From NCBI GenBank assembly GCA_947170265.1, contig CAMVSV010000008.1, forward strand, positions 1 through 64,000: a stretch of DNA of 64,000 bases, given 5' to 3'. Below are positions 5,820 to 14,374 of the stretch, piece after piece; position 1 is the stretch's first letter; each line of letters starts with the position of its first letter. A program made the position numbers and the translations under genes. The notes beneath the pieces are model-generated. The model was not told the origin of the DNA. It worked only from the letters and a program-made list of their open reading frames with translations, and did not search any database. The stretch comes from an uncultured Prevotella sp. (GTDB taxonomy: Bacteria; Bacteroidota; Bacteroidia; Bacteroidales; Bacteroidaceae).

Positions 5820-8800
5820 TTATTTTACTGCAATCTTCTTGCCGTCAACGATGTATATGCCGCCGGTGGGGTGGCTCATCTGCTGTCCCTGCATGTTATA
5901 CCACTGCTGCTTGCCTTTCTGCTGCTGTCTGTCAGTGGCAGTGATGGCGGTGGTCTCGTCGCTGTCTGGCTGGGTGTCGTCGTCGGGTGTCGGTTCTACG
6001 GCAGGCTGTGGCTCTCCCTCGGTGAGGCTCATGGAGAGCATCTTGGCACCGGCACTGCCGTCGGAGGCTCGCAGGTAGGCGCGGAAGGGCGATGTCAGTG
6101 CTTCCTCGGTGAGCCAGAACTTATTGTCCTTGAAGAAATATGACCCATCGGGAATGGACTGGTACTCAGCCACGCCCACCATCTCTATGTATTTCTCAGG
6201 GTGGTTGCTGTCGTAGATGCGGGTGGTAGCTTCAAAGTCTTCGTCGGCAATGGTAGCCACTGCAATGTTGTGGCTCTCCTCGTTTGTGGTGAAGCCCGGA
6301 AGCTCGTTGATGTCGGCACTGGGAATGAAGAGATATGGTTGGTTTGGCGTGGTGGTGGCTGCTGTCACCGATGAGAATACGAGTGTGCTTTCCTCGCTGT
6401 CGTAGCTCTTCAGGGTATAGAAGGTGCCGTATGCCTGTGCGTCAACGGCGAAGGGCAGACATAGGGTGTATTTCTTTCCGGCGGTGAAGTCGCGCTTCAG
6501 TCCTGCCGTCTTGGCTCTGAAGGCATGGGGTATGGCATAGTATTCGCGTTTGTATATATGGTTGCCTTCGTAGGGACCGTACATGTAGTCGTAGATTTCC
6601 AGACGCTCGCAGGTGCTGTTGCCCTCGGTGTCGGTGTTGATGTTGTTCACGCCTGTGCTGGCGAGGTCGCCTTTGGGCAGATAGAGCAGCGTTGGCTTTG
6701 CCCTATAGATTACTATATTTCCGTCTTCCATGTATCCCTCCACGTTTTCAGCGTCAATGTCATACATGTCGAGGTATGCCAGCGAGTAGTTGTCCATGGC
6801 AAAGCTCCTGTTGATGCTCGTAACACTCTCGGGCAGACGCATGCGGCGCAGCTTGTACATGTTGTAGAAGCACAGTCCCGGCATGTTGGTCAGGCTTGTG
6901 CTCTGGCTGAGATCGATCGATTCCAGACTGTGACAGTCGAAGAAACACTCTGCTCCAAGTGTCGTGAGCGATGACGAAAAGCTCAGGTTGCCTGCCATGT
7001 TGGTACAGAACCAGAAAGCACGCGAACCGATGCTCTTCAGTGCCGTGGCATTCTCCAGATTGATGTGGGTGAGTCCTGAGCAGCCACCGAAGGCATTGCT
7101 GCCTATTGTCTCCAGGCTGGTGGCGTCGTTGAAATCGAGAGAGGCGAGCCCAGTACAGCCCTCAAATGCCGAACCGCCGATGGTCTTCAGCGAGCTGTAG
7201 AATGTGAGGTCGCCAGTCATGTCGGTGCAGTTCTTGAAGGCGTATTCTCCAATGGTCTCCAGAATGGTGGCTTCTGCGAAGTCTACGCTCTTGAGGGGTA
7301 CTCCGTTGAATGCCCATCCGCCAATGGTCTTCAGCTTTGATGAGAACACGAGGTCGGCTTCCAGTGAGCTGCACCCGTTGAAGGCGCTGTTGCCTATGCT
7401 CTCAAGGTTGGTGGCTTGGCTGAAGTCGAGGTCGGTGATTGACGCGCAGTTCTCAAAGGCGTTGCTTTCTATGCTCTTCAGCGAGGGATAGAACATGAGT
7501 GTGCCAGCCATGTTGCCGTTACCCTTGAAGCATGAGGCCTTGATAGTCTCCAGCGAGGTGGCTTGGCTGAAGTCCACTGCGTCGAGATTGCAGCCGTTGA
7601 ACACCGACACGCCGAGTGTGGTCAGCGTGGCTGGGAAGTTAAGGGTGCCAGTGAGCTCTTCGCAGCCCCTGAAGGCAGAATTGTTGATTGTTGTAAGTGC
7701 CGTGGCGTGGTCAAGCGTTATGCTGTTGAGCTTCTTGTCGTTCTCAAAGGCACTGAAGCCAATCTCCGTCAGTGCCGCCTGAAAGTCAAGGTCGCCCGTC
7801 ATTGAACTGCAGTTGTGGAACGCCAGATAACCTATTTTCGTGAGGTTTACGGTGTTGCTGAAGCTTATTGATGATATTGACGAACAGCTTTCAAATGCCG
7901 AGATTCCAATGGTAGTGATGCTGTTGGGAAAGCGCAGGTCGCTCTCTATGGCAGCATCACCACTGAAGGCCTGGTCGCCAATGTTGGTGAGTGCAGTGGC
8001 TTTGTCAATGTTGATGCTTCTGAGCGAGGTGCAGTTCTTGAATGCGAGGTTGCCAATCTCGGTAAGGGCTGTGGTAAGGCTGAAGTCTGCAACATCCAAC
8101 GCCGTGCAACCATTGAAGGCATATCTCTTTATGGTCTGCAATGTTGGGGGGAATACTAATGTGCCGTCGAGCTGAGTGCAGTTTTGGAAGGCATTCTCGC
8201 CGATGGTTGTGAGCGAGGTTGTGTTGGTGAAGTCTATGGAAGAGTAGCCGGTAGACCGGAATGAGAAATTGCCTGTGGTGGTGAGCGTGGAGGGTAGCGA
8301 AAGAGTGTTTGTCAGGCTGCTGCAGCCGTCAAAGGCATAGTTGCCAATGGTCTGCAAACCTTCGTTGAGCACTATGGCATCAATGCCGTTGCAACCATTG
8401 AAGGCACTCTCGCCGAGGGTGGTCAGCGATGTTGGGAAGGTTAAGGTGCCGTCGAGTGTGGTCACGCCGCGGAAGGCGTTGATGGCTATGGTGGTCAGCT
8501 GTGTGGCATGGCTGAAGTCAATGCTGCTGTAGGAGGTGTTGCGAAAAGCCTCACCGTCAATGGTCTTCAGTCCTTCCGGCAGGGTGAGCGTGCCGGTGAG
8601 GCCTGTGCAGTCCTTGAAGGCCTTGCTGCCAATGGTCTGCAATGCGGAGGAGAAGAAGATGAGTGAACTGGTGAGTGAGGTGCAGCCCATGAACATGGAA
8701 TTGGGCAGCGAGGGCATGGTGAGGTCGCTAAGGTCGGCACCGGTGAGTGACGTGCAGTTCAGGAAACACTCCATGCCCATTGACCTCAGTGAGGCGGGTA

Positions 8801-9290
8801 ACCATAGAGTGCCGCTGAGCGATGAACAGTTCTTGAACGCCTGAGCATCAATGTTGTTGAGGCTCGTGGCTTGGGAGAAATCCACGCCTTCGAGAGCCGT
8901 GCATCCGCTGAATGCAAACGAATAGATGCTCCTTATAGACGAAGGAAAGGTAATGGTGCCACTCAGCAGCGTGCAAGCCTCAAAGGCACTCATGTCGATG
9001 ATGCTGAGGTTGGTGGCTTGACTGAGGTCTACCTTTCTCAGCGTGGTGCTTGACTTGAATGCTTTGCTGCCAATGCCGGTCACATTGTAGACGGCGTCGT
9101 TGTAGGTGATTGTTGCCGGAACATAGAGTTCCTCAATGTCGGTGCCGCCCAACAGGGTGGCAGTGGTTCCCGACGCATTGAAACTAAGGGTATTCGTAAC
9201 CCCTCCCATGGTCACTTCCACGGAAATGTCGGCAGCTTTAACAGCCCATGGACACACCATGAGCAGGCATAATAGGATAGTCTTATTCAT
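5820..9290 (-). CDS. BspA-type leucine-rich repeat surface protein
   Basis: 1156 residues. An N-terminal signal peptide (MNKTILLCLLMVCPWAVKA) precedes a short strand region. From about residue 55 to 860 come roughly 35 Treponema/BspA-type leucine-rich repeats of about 23 residues, alternating between a SxDFSxATSLxTIxxxAF form and a LTFPSSLxTIGxxAFxGC form. A non-repeat beta-rich domain follows (about 900-1090), then an acidic linker. The C-terminal motif YNMQGQQ...GGIYIVDGKKIAVK resembles the short sorting-type ends of secreted Prevotella proteins, perhaps a type IX secretion signal. BspA-like proteins bind host matrix or other bacteria; adhesion here is inferred. A promoter lies at 9325-9333, and a small gene follows. 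Confidence 0.9.
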   Translation of the reverse strand: MNKTILLCLLMVCPWAVKAADISVEVTMGGVTNTLSFNASGTTATLLGGTDIEELYVPATITYNDAVYNVTGIGSKAFKSSTTLRKVDLSQATNLSIIDMSAFEACTLLSGTITFPSSIRSIYSFAFSGCTALEGVDFSQATSLNNIDAQAFKNCSSLSGTLWLPASLRSMGMECFLNCTSLTGADLSDLTMPSLPNSMFMGCTSLTSSLIFFSSALQTIGSKAFKDCTGLTGTLTLPEGLKTIDGEAFRNTSYSSIDFSHATQLTTIAINAFRGVTTLDGTLTFPTSLTTLGESAFNGCNGIDAIVLNEGLQTIGNYAFDGCSSLTNTLSLPSTLTTTGNFSFRSTGYSSIDFTNTTSLTTIGENAFQNCTQLDGTLVFPPTLQTIKRYAFNGCTALDVADFSLTTALTEIGNLAFKNCTSLRSINIDKATALTNIGDQAFSGDAAIESDLRFPNSITTIGISAFESCSSISSISFSNTVNLTKIGYLAFHNCSSMTGDLDFQAALTEIGFSAFENDKKLNSITLDHATALTTINNSAFRGCEELTGTLNFPATLTTLGVSVFNGCNLDAVDFSQATSLETIKASCFKGNGNMAGTLMFYPSLKSIESNAFENCASITDLDFSQATNLESIGNSAFNGCSSLEADLVFSSKLKTIGGWAFNGVPLKSVDFAEATILETIGEYAFKNCTDMTGDLTFYSSLKTIGGSAFEGCTGLASLDFNDATSLETIGSNAFGGCSGLTHINLENATALKSIGSRAFWFCTNMAGNLSFSSSLTTLGAECFFDCHSLESIDLSQSTSLTNMPGLCFYNMYKLRRMRLPESVTSINRSFAMDNYSLAYLDMYDIDAENVEGYMEDGNIVIYRAKPTLLYLPKGDLASTGVNNINTDTEGNSTCERLEIYDYMYGPYEGNHIYKREYYAIPHAFRAKTAGLKRDFTAGKKYTLCLPFAVDAQAYGTFYTLKSYDSEESTLVFSSVTAATTTPNQPYLFIPSADINELPGFTTNEESHNIAVATIADEDFEATTRIYDSNHPEKYIEMVGVAEYQSIPDGSYFFKDNKFWLTEEALTSPFRAYLRASDGSAGAKMLSMSLTEGEPQPAVEPTPDDDTQPDSDETTAITATDRQQQKGKQQWYNMQGQQMSHPTGGIYIVDGKKIAVK

Positions 9291-9324
9291 GTCAGGTTAA
9301 ATTATGGTATAGTTATTCTGCTGT

Positions 9325-9333
9325 GCAAAGTTA
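9325..9333 (-). promoter_or_regulatory. Promoter -7 box for the BspA-like gene
   Basis: The minus strand reads TAACTTTGC, 35 bases before the ATG at 9290. Confidence 0.6.
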
Positions 9334-9473
9334 AGAAAATCTTCTTTTTCTCATGGAAAACATTTGTTTTTTATTCCATAAGTCCAATGTCATTGTTATA
9401 AGCCGATGTGTTAATCGTTGAATGCTTATCTAATTTCCCGCAGAAATCTTATCGGAAAAGATTATTCATGTTT

Positions 9474-9502
9474 CACGGAATTGAAAATCGCGCAATTCCG
9501 TG
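9474..9502. other. Hairpin just past the ComEA-like gene
   Basis: CACGGAATTG pairs perfectly with CAATTCCGTG around a 9-base loop, one base from the stop codon at 9504. There is no T-run on either strand, so it may stabilise the 3' end of the mRNA rather than terminate by the standard route. The rest of 9334-9473 is AT-rich, with nothing else recognised. Confidence 0.5.
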
Positions 9503-9503
9503 G

Positions 9504-10418
9504 CTACCTATGGAAGTCTATGTAGGGTTTCAGACGGTTGATGTCGTTGGGAGTAAACTCCTTGAGTAGTCGGAGCTGGTCGAGGCTGGTGATGGGACCT
9601 TTCAGTCGCCGGTAGTCGGTGATGGCTCGTGCCTGATAGAAGTTTATGTATGGGTGCTTCTTTAGCTGGTTGAGGCTGAGGGTGTTGATGTCAATTTTGC
9701 GTGTGGCGACATTGGCAATGACGAAATAAGGTATAGCCTCTTTGGGAAAGTCCTCCAGCTCAAGCAGCTGACTGGTGCTGGTATAGCCACCGAGACGCTT
9801 GCCATAGGCGATGATGCGCCGTGCCCATGCACTGCCTATTCCCGGCACGCGCCGCAGCATGGATGTGTCGGCATGGTTGAGGGTTATGTGCTCACCGGCT
9901 TTGATTTTCACGGGATAGCGCAGGGTGTCGCGCTCGTTGGGGGCGTATTGCTTACGTTCTCCCACAAGGAGACTTGCCGGCTGGTAGTCGCTGGAGATGC
10001 GTATGTATGGTTCGAGCTCTCGGTATTGCTTCTGTGTGATGCCATAGATGCGTGCAAAGTCGTCGGGACGGCGAAAGGTGCCACCCTTTGCCCGGTACTT
10101 GTAGATGTTTCTCACCTGCCATGGCGAGAGTCCTATCTGAAGCAGTGTGGTGCTGTCGGCAGTGTTGGGGTCGAAGGTGGTGAGCTGCGGCTTGAATGTC
10201 GTGGGTTGGCGGTAGTAGCTGTTGCTGCGGTGATGCCGTGGGTAGCGTTGGTAGTGTCGTGATGAGGTGTTGCTGAATATGCTGTCGGAAGCCATCAGCT
10301 CGGTGGTGTTGCTTTCCGGCGAGCTCATGTGGACTATTGCCACAGCCACGGCAGCTGCCAACAGCAGGAAGAGCAGTGCCTTGCGGTCGCTCCTGATGGT
10401 ATAGAACGGCATTCTCAT
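9504..10418 (-). CDS. ComEA-like helix-hairpin-helix protein
   Basis: 304 residues. A single N-terminal membrane segment (KALLFLLLAAAVAVAIVHM) is followed by a Ser/Tyr/His-rich linker and a chain of helix-hairpin-helix units. These include FDPNTADSTTLLQIGL, LNHADTSMLRRVPGIGSAWA and IDINTLSLNQLKKHPYINFY. Such motifs bind DNA without sequence specificity. The Bacteroidota proteins are longer than classical ComEA and their role in DNA uptake is not established. The start ATG overlaps the stop of the upstream transporter gene (ATGA), so translation is probably coupled. Confidence 0.82.
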   Translation of the reverse strand: MRMPFYTIRSDRKALLFLLLAAAVAVAIVHMSSPESNTTELMASDSIFSNTSSRHYQRYPRHHRSNSYYRQPTTFKPQLTTFDPNTADSTTLLQIGLSPWQVRNIYKYRAKGGTFRRPDDFARIYGITQKQYRELEPYIRISSDYQPASLLVGERKQYAPNERDTLRYPVKIKAGEHITLNHADTSMLRRVPGIGSAWARRIIAYGKRLGGYTSTSQLLELEDFPKEAIPYFVIANVATRKIDINTLSLNQLKKHPYINFYQARAITDYRRLKGPITSLDQLRLLKEFTPNDINRLKPYIDFHR

Positions 10419-11770
10419 ATCCAGCCGAGTTTATGTAGGAAGATGGCGATGATGGCTGTGGGACACACATAGCGCACGGCGAAGAGCCATAGGCGGAAGA
10501 AGGTGGATGCCAGGGTGTGGTGGTTGGTGAACTCATCGTGGAGGATATGTCTGGGCACAAACCAACCCAGCAGCACACAAGTGAGTATGCTTCCCAACGG
10601 CAGCAGCACATTGGCTGTGAGCAGGTCGCAGAAGTCCATGATGTTGAAGCCCATGAGGCGCAGCCCGGGCACGGCACCGATAGACAGCGAGCACGCCGTG
10701 GCTATGGCGAGGCACAGCAGGGTGACGATGGTGGCTGCCGTGGAGCGTCTCACCTTCTGTTCCTCGGCAAAGAATGCCGTTCCAATCTCGTGCATGGAGA
10801 TGGTGGAGGTGAGGGCGGCGAGCGATAGCAGGGCATAGAACAGCACCGATACAGTTCTGCCCACCCACGGCATGGTGGAGAAAGCCTGCTGAAACACGTT
10901 GGGCAGGGTGATGAAGATGAGTGACGGTCCGCTGTCGGCACTCACTCCCACCGATGCCGCCGCCGGGAAAATCATCAGTCCGGCGAGAATGGCTATCAAA
11001 CAGTCGATGCTTGCTATTTGAAGGGCAGACTTCAGCAGGTTGGTGGTGGAACTGAAATATGACGCATAGGTGCAGAGGCAGGCGGTGCCGAGGCTCAGCG
11101 AGAAGAAAGCCTGACCGAGGGCATCGAGTATGACGCGGCTGTTGATGTGGGAGAAGTCGGGCTTGAACAGGTATTCCACACCTGCCATGGCTCCCGGGAG
11201 CATGCACGATGCCACTACTATCACTATGAGCAGTACGAAGAGCGTGGGCATGAGCAGCTTGGATGCCCGTTCAATGCCATTGCGCACACCGCGGGTTATC
11301 ACCACATGGGTGAGAAGCAGGAAGACACCTGCCCACACCACCGGCATCACGGCACTCGAGGAGAACTCCTGGAAGTAAGCCTCCACATAGGAGGCATCGC
11401 CGCGCAGGCTGCCAGCCACCGAGGCATAGACATACTGGAGGCACCAGCCGCTCACCACTGCATAGAAGCCGAGGATGATGATGGCGGTGATCACTCCGAG
11501 ATAGCCTATAGTGCCCCAGTTCCTGCTGCCCCCTACACGTCGGTATGCACGCGCAGCGTTGGCGGCACCACGGCGCCCAACAATGAATTCGGCAACCATG
11601 CCTGGTATGCCGAGCATGAACACACATGCAAGGTAGACAAGGATGAAGGCGGCACCACCGTTCTGTCCCGTCATATAGGGGAAACGCCAGATGTTGCCGA
11701 GTCCCACGGCTGAGCCTGCCGTGGCGAGTATCACTCCGAGCTGACCGAAATGTGTGCGTTGCTGCTGCAT
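10415..11770 (-). CDS. Sodium-dependent transporter, NSS (LeuT-fold) family
   Basis: 451 residues with about 11-12 membrane segments. It would import an amino acid or amine by Na+ symport. The hallmark N-terminal signature is present: GVILATAGSAVGLGNIWRFPYMTGQNGGAAF (residues about 12-42), which lines the Na+ and substrate sites. FVLLIVIVVASCMLPGA and the C-terminal FICP-like end (RYVCPTAIIAIFLHKLGWI) match its neighbour at 11796-13157. The two are tandem paralogues 25 bases apart. Substrate cannot be told from sequence. Confidence 0.9.
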   Translation of the reverse strand: MQQQRTHFGQLGVILATAGSAVGLGNIWRFPYMTGQNGGAAFILVYLACVFMLGIPGMVAEFIVGRRGAANAARAYRRVGGSRNWGTIGYLGVITAIIILGFYAVVSGWCLQYVYASVAGSLRGDASYVEAYFQEFSSSAVMPVVWAGVFLLLTHVVITRGVRNGIERASKLLMPTLFVLLIVIVVASCMLPGAMAGVEYLFKPDFSHINSRVILDALGQAFFSLSLGTACLCTYASYFSSTTNLLKSALQIASIDCLIAILAGLMIFPAAASVGVSADSGPSLIFITLPNVFQQAFSTMPWVGRTVSVLFYALLSLAALTSTISMHEIGTAFFAEEQKVRRSTAATIVTLLCLAIATACSLSIGAVPGLRLMGFNIMDFCDLLTANVLLPLGSILTCVLLGWFVPRHILHDEFTNHHTLASTFFRLWLFAVRYVCPTAIIAIFLHKLGWI

Positions 11771-11795
11771 ATACTATATATATAATAAGGTGGGA

Positions 11796-13157
11796 TTACA
11801 AGATGTTGAACTGATGGAGGAATATGGCGATGATGGCAAGCGGACAGATGAACCTCACGAGGAAATACCACATGCCGAAGAGGGAGCCACGCAGGGTGCC
11901 CCAGTTGGTGAACTCGTCGCTGACCACCTTACGGGGAACATACCATCCGATGAACAGGCAGGTGAGCAAACCGCCGATGGGGAGGAACACCTGTCCGGTA
12001 ACGAAGTCGAAGATGCTGAACAGTGTCATGTCGCCGAAGGTGAGCTTGTCGGTGGCACCGAGCGACAGTGAGCACAGCGTGCCCATGACGATGCATGCCA
12101 CCGACATGATGGTGGCACCACAGGTGCGGCTCACATGGAGCTCTTCCTGGAAAAACGCCGTAAGCACTTCGTGGAGTGACATGAGCGACGTGAGGGCAGC
12201 GAGCGACAGCAGGGCATAGAACAGCAGAGATACCACATAGCCCACCAGCGGCATGGCACCAAAGGCTTGCTCAAACACGTTGGGCAGGGTGATGAAGATG
12301 AGCGAGGGTCCGCTGTCGGGGCTTACTCCCACTGAGAATGCCGCCGGGAAAATCATCAGTCCGGCGAGAATGGCTATGACGGTGTCGATGGTGCCAATCT
12401 GTATTGCCGACTTGCCGAGGTTGGTCTGGCGGCTGTAGTAGGAGGCATAGGTGCAGATGGCTCCCATGGCTATGCTCATGGAGTAGAACGATTGTCCGAG
12501 GGCACTCAGGAACACGTCGGAGGTGACCTTCGAGAAGTCAGGCTTGAAGATAAAGGCTATGCCCTTGCCGGCTCCGGGCAGCATACATGCCGCCACGACG
12601 ATGATGAGCAAGAGTATGAACAGCACGGGCATGAAAATCTTGGAGGCTCGCTCAATGCCGTTGCGCACACCGTGGATGATGACGTAATGGCTGACGGCAA
12701 TGATGGCTACAATCCATATCACCGGCTGCCAGGCACTGCCGCTGAACTCGGTGAAGAAATTGGCGAAGTAAGCCGTGTCGCCGTGCATGCTGTTGGTGGC
12801 TGCTGAGAACAGGTACTGGAGGCACCAGCCCGACACCACCACATAGTAACCGTTGATGAGAAAGGCAGTGAGCACGCCGAGGTAGCCTACCCATTTCCAT
12901 GCCGTGCCTCCCGACATCTTGGTGAAGGCGCGGGCGGCATTCGACGCTGCGTGGCGCCCTATGATAAACTCGCTGACCATGCAGGGCAGCCCGAGCAAAA
13001 GCACACAGCCTATATAGATGAATATGAACACAGCACCGCCATTTTCACCACACATGTATGGGAAGCGCCACACGTTGCCCAGTCCCACGGCTCCTCCTGC
13101 CGTGGCAAGGATTATTCCGAGCTTGCTCCCAAATCCTACTCTTTCTTGTTGTGCCAT
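11796..13157 (-). CDS. Sodium-dependent transporter, NSS family (paralogue)
   Basis: 453 residues, the first gene of the unit (13157 to 9504). The LeuT-fold signature GIILATAGGAVGLGNVWRFP and PYMCGENGGAVF is intact. The HGVRNGIERASKIFMPVLF and FSVGVSPDSGPSLIFITLPN regions are nearly the same as in the downstream copy. This indicates a tandem duplication that has diverged, perhaps in substrate. It is driven by the promoter at 13207-13215, which is back-to-back with the vanZ-like promoter. Confidence 0.9.
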   Translation of the reverse strand: MAQQERVGFGSKLGIILATAGGAVGLGNVWRFPYMCGENGGAVFIFIYIGCVLLLGLPCMVSEFIIGRHAASNAARAFTKMSGGTAWKWVGYLGVLTAFLINGYYVVVSGWCLQYLFSAATNSMHGDTAYFANFFTEFSGSAWQPVIWIVAIIAVSHYVIIHGVRNGIERASKIFMPVLFILLLIIVVAACMLPGAGKGIAFIFKPDFSKVTSDVFLSALGQSFYSMSIAMGAICTYASYYSRQTNLGKSAIQIGTIDTVIAILAGLMIFPAAFSVGVSPDSGPSLIFITLPNVFEQAFGAMPLVGYVVSLLFYALLSLAALTSLMSLHEVLTAFFQEELHVSRTCGATIMSVACIVMGTLCSLSLGATDKLTFGDMTLFSIFDFVTGQVFLPIGGLLTCLFIGWYVPRKVVSDEFTNWGTLRGSLFGMWYFLVRFICPLAIIAIFLHQFNIL

Positions 13158-13206
13158 TTTATGATTATTTATTGTCTGTTTTACTGTTTGTTATACGGGA
13201 AACGTT

Positions 13207-13215
13207 GCAAAAGTA
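13207..13215 (-). promoter_or_regulatory. Promoter -7 box for the transporter pair
   Basis: The minus strand reads TACTTTTGC, 50 bases before the ATG at 13157. It is separated by 12 bases from the opposite box at 13228-13236, so the two transcripts diverge from a very compact region. Confidence 0.6.
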
Positions 13216-13227
13216 TAAAAAAAACTC

Positions 13228-13236
13228 TACTTTTGC
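13228..13236 (+). promoter_or_regulatory. Promoter -7 box for the VanZ-like gene
   Basis: TACTTTTGC lies 19 bases before the ATG at 13256. Confidence 0.6.
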
Positions 13237-13255
13237 ATGAAAATGTAAGGTAATT

Positions 13256-13720
13256 ATGGGTTTTATAAACAATAAACCATGTGTCAGGCTGTTTGAGTTT
13301 ATGAAAAAGCACCCGGTGACAATGCTTCTGGTTGTTGTCATTTGGGTGGTGTGTATGGTGCCTGTGCCCGAGACACCGCTTAATGACGTGGCATTCGTAG
13401 ACAAATGGACGCATGTGGTGATGTATATGGTGCTCAGCGCGGTGGTGGCAGTGGAACACTGGCATGTGAAGCGTCGCAGACAGGCACCCACGGGTAGAAA
13501 CGACAACAGCGCCGCACCGCTGCTTTCGGCATGCGATGTGACGCTGTTGGTATGGTTGTTTCCTGTGGTGATGGGCGGAGTGATTGAACTGGTGCAGGCT
13601 TACTGCACCGGCGGCAACCGCAGCGGCGACTGGATGGACTTCCTTGCCGATGGTGCCGGTTCTACGCTCGTGGCTCTCCTCACCGGTATTCTTCTGGCAG
13701 TGTGTCGCGCCAGAGCTTGA
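13256..13720 (+). CDS. VanZ-like family membrane protein
   Basis: 154 residues with about four membrane segments. VanZ-domain signatures are seen: DKWTHVVMYMVLSAVV (the K-x-x-H motif near residue 65), GGVIELVQAYC, and SGDWMDFLADGAGS (the D-x-x-x-N/D region). VanZ itself gives low-level teicoplanin resistance, but most relatives have no known role and no resistance is inferred. The short polar loop at about 80-95 is variable. The last 41 bases overlap convergently with the CYTH gene. Confidence 0.82.
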   Translation: MGFINNKPCVRLFEFMKKHPVTMLLVVVIWVVCMVPVPETPLNDVAFVDKWTHVVMYMVLSAVVAVEHWHVKRRRQAPTGRNDNSAAPLLSACDVTLLVWLFPVVMGGVIELVQAYCTGGNRSGDWMDFLADGAGSTLVALLTGILLAVCRARA

Positions 13721-14174
13721 AGGGGTTGCGGCGCATGCCTCGGTTGTAGAACCGTCGGTCGCCGGTGACCTCCTGTCCGATGAAATCGGGGATTTTGAAC
13801 GGTTCGTCGGGTGACTGGAGCTCCACTTCTGCCATTACCAGTCCCTCGTTGTCGCCATGAAACTCGTCGACCTCGAAGGTGTGACCTTCGTAGCTCACAA
13901 GATAGCGGTGCTTGTCAATGACACCGGATTCGCAGAGTTGCAACAGGTGGTTGCCCTCGTCAAGGGTTATCTCTTTCTCAAACTCATAGCGTGAGAGCCC
14001 GTCGGCGGACGGTCCCTTGATGGTGAGGTAAGCCTTCTCGTCGCGTATGCGTATCCTCACGGTGTTGACAGCCGTCATGTAGCCTTGTATGATGTGGCTT
14101 GAGGCGTGGGCGCGGCTCTTCCAGTTGGTTTTCTTGTGAACGAGGAACTTGCGTTCTATCTCCAGTCCGCTCAT
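13680..14174 (-). CDS. CYTH-domain protein (triphosphate tunnel metalloenzyme)
   Basis: 164 residues, usual for small bacterial CYTH proteins. The N-terminal E-x-E-x-K motif (EIERKF, residues 5-10) that binds metal and triphosphate is intact. Basic and acidic strand pairs follow (VRIRIRDEKAYLTIKGP, YEFEKEI, EVDEFHGDNEGLVMAEVEL), forming the beta-tunnel. Bacterial members mostly hydrolyse inorganic triphosphate; adenylate cyclase activity occurs in a few. Its ATG overlaps by one base the stop of the 47-residue gene upstream, and its 3' end overlaps the VanZ-like gene. Confidence 0.87.
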   Translation of the reverse strand: MSGLEIERKFLVHKKTNWKSRAHASSHIIQGYMTAVNTVRIRIRDEKAYLTIKGPSADGLSRYEFEKEITLDEGNHLLQLCESGVIDKHRYLVSYEGHTFEVDEFHGDNEGLVMAEVELQSPDEPFKIPDFIGQEVTGDRRFYNRGMRRNPFKLWRDTLPEEYR

Positions 14175-14317
14175 CAGCTGAAGAACACTATTGACCAGAC
14201 GGCGAAGATGAGTGCGAGCACCACCAGCACGCCGAAAATCCAGTTTACTACTTTCTTGCCTTCTGCCTCTTGCTTCTTCTGATAGGCAACTCTCTTTTGG
14301 TTTACTTTCTTGCTCAT
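14174..14317 (-). CDS. 47-residue single-pass membrane protein
   Basis: A small gene found by reading the gap between prfB and the CYTH gene. It has a lysine-rich N-terminus (MSKKVNQKRVAYQKKQEAEG) and one membrane helix (VVNWIFGVLVVLALIFAVWS). It ends FFS with TGA overlapping the CYTH start as TGATG, strong evidence of coupled translation. Function unknown. Positive-inside topology would leave the basic tail in the cytoplasm. Confidence 0.75.
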   Translation of the reverse strand: MSKKVNQKRVAYQKKQEAEGKKVVNWIFGVLVVLALIFAVWSIVFFS

Positions 14318-14374
14318 AGTTGTTTTCTTTATTTTTAGTTATTTCTTGTTTTTCAGGATGAAATTCCTCATGGG

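Noticed and set aside
5598..8844. Many frames on the + strand under the BspA-like gene
   Set aside because: They are reverse readings of the leucine-rich repeats and show the same periodicity.
10415..13157. Recent duplication or assembly artefact of the two NSS transporters
   Set aside because: They are clearly related but differ throughout, so they are diverged tandem paralogues and not a repeated read.
13256..13720. Glycopeptide resistance from the VanZ-like gene
   Set aside because: No vanA/B-type cluster is nearby, and most VanZ-domain proteins have no resistance role.
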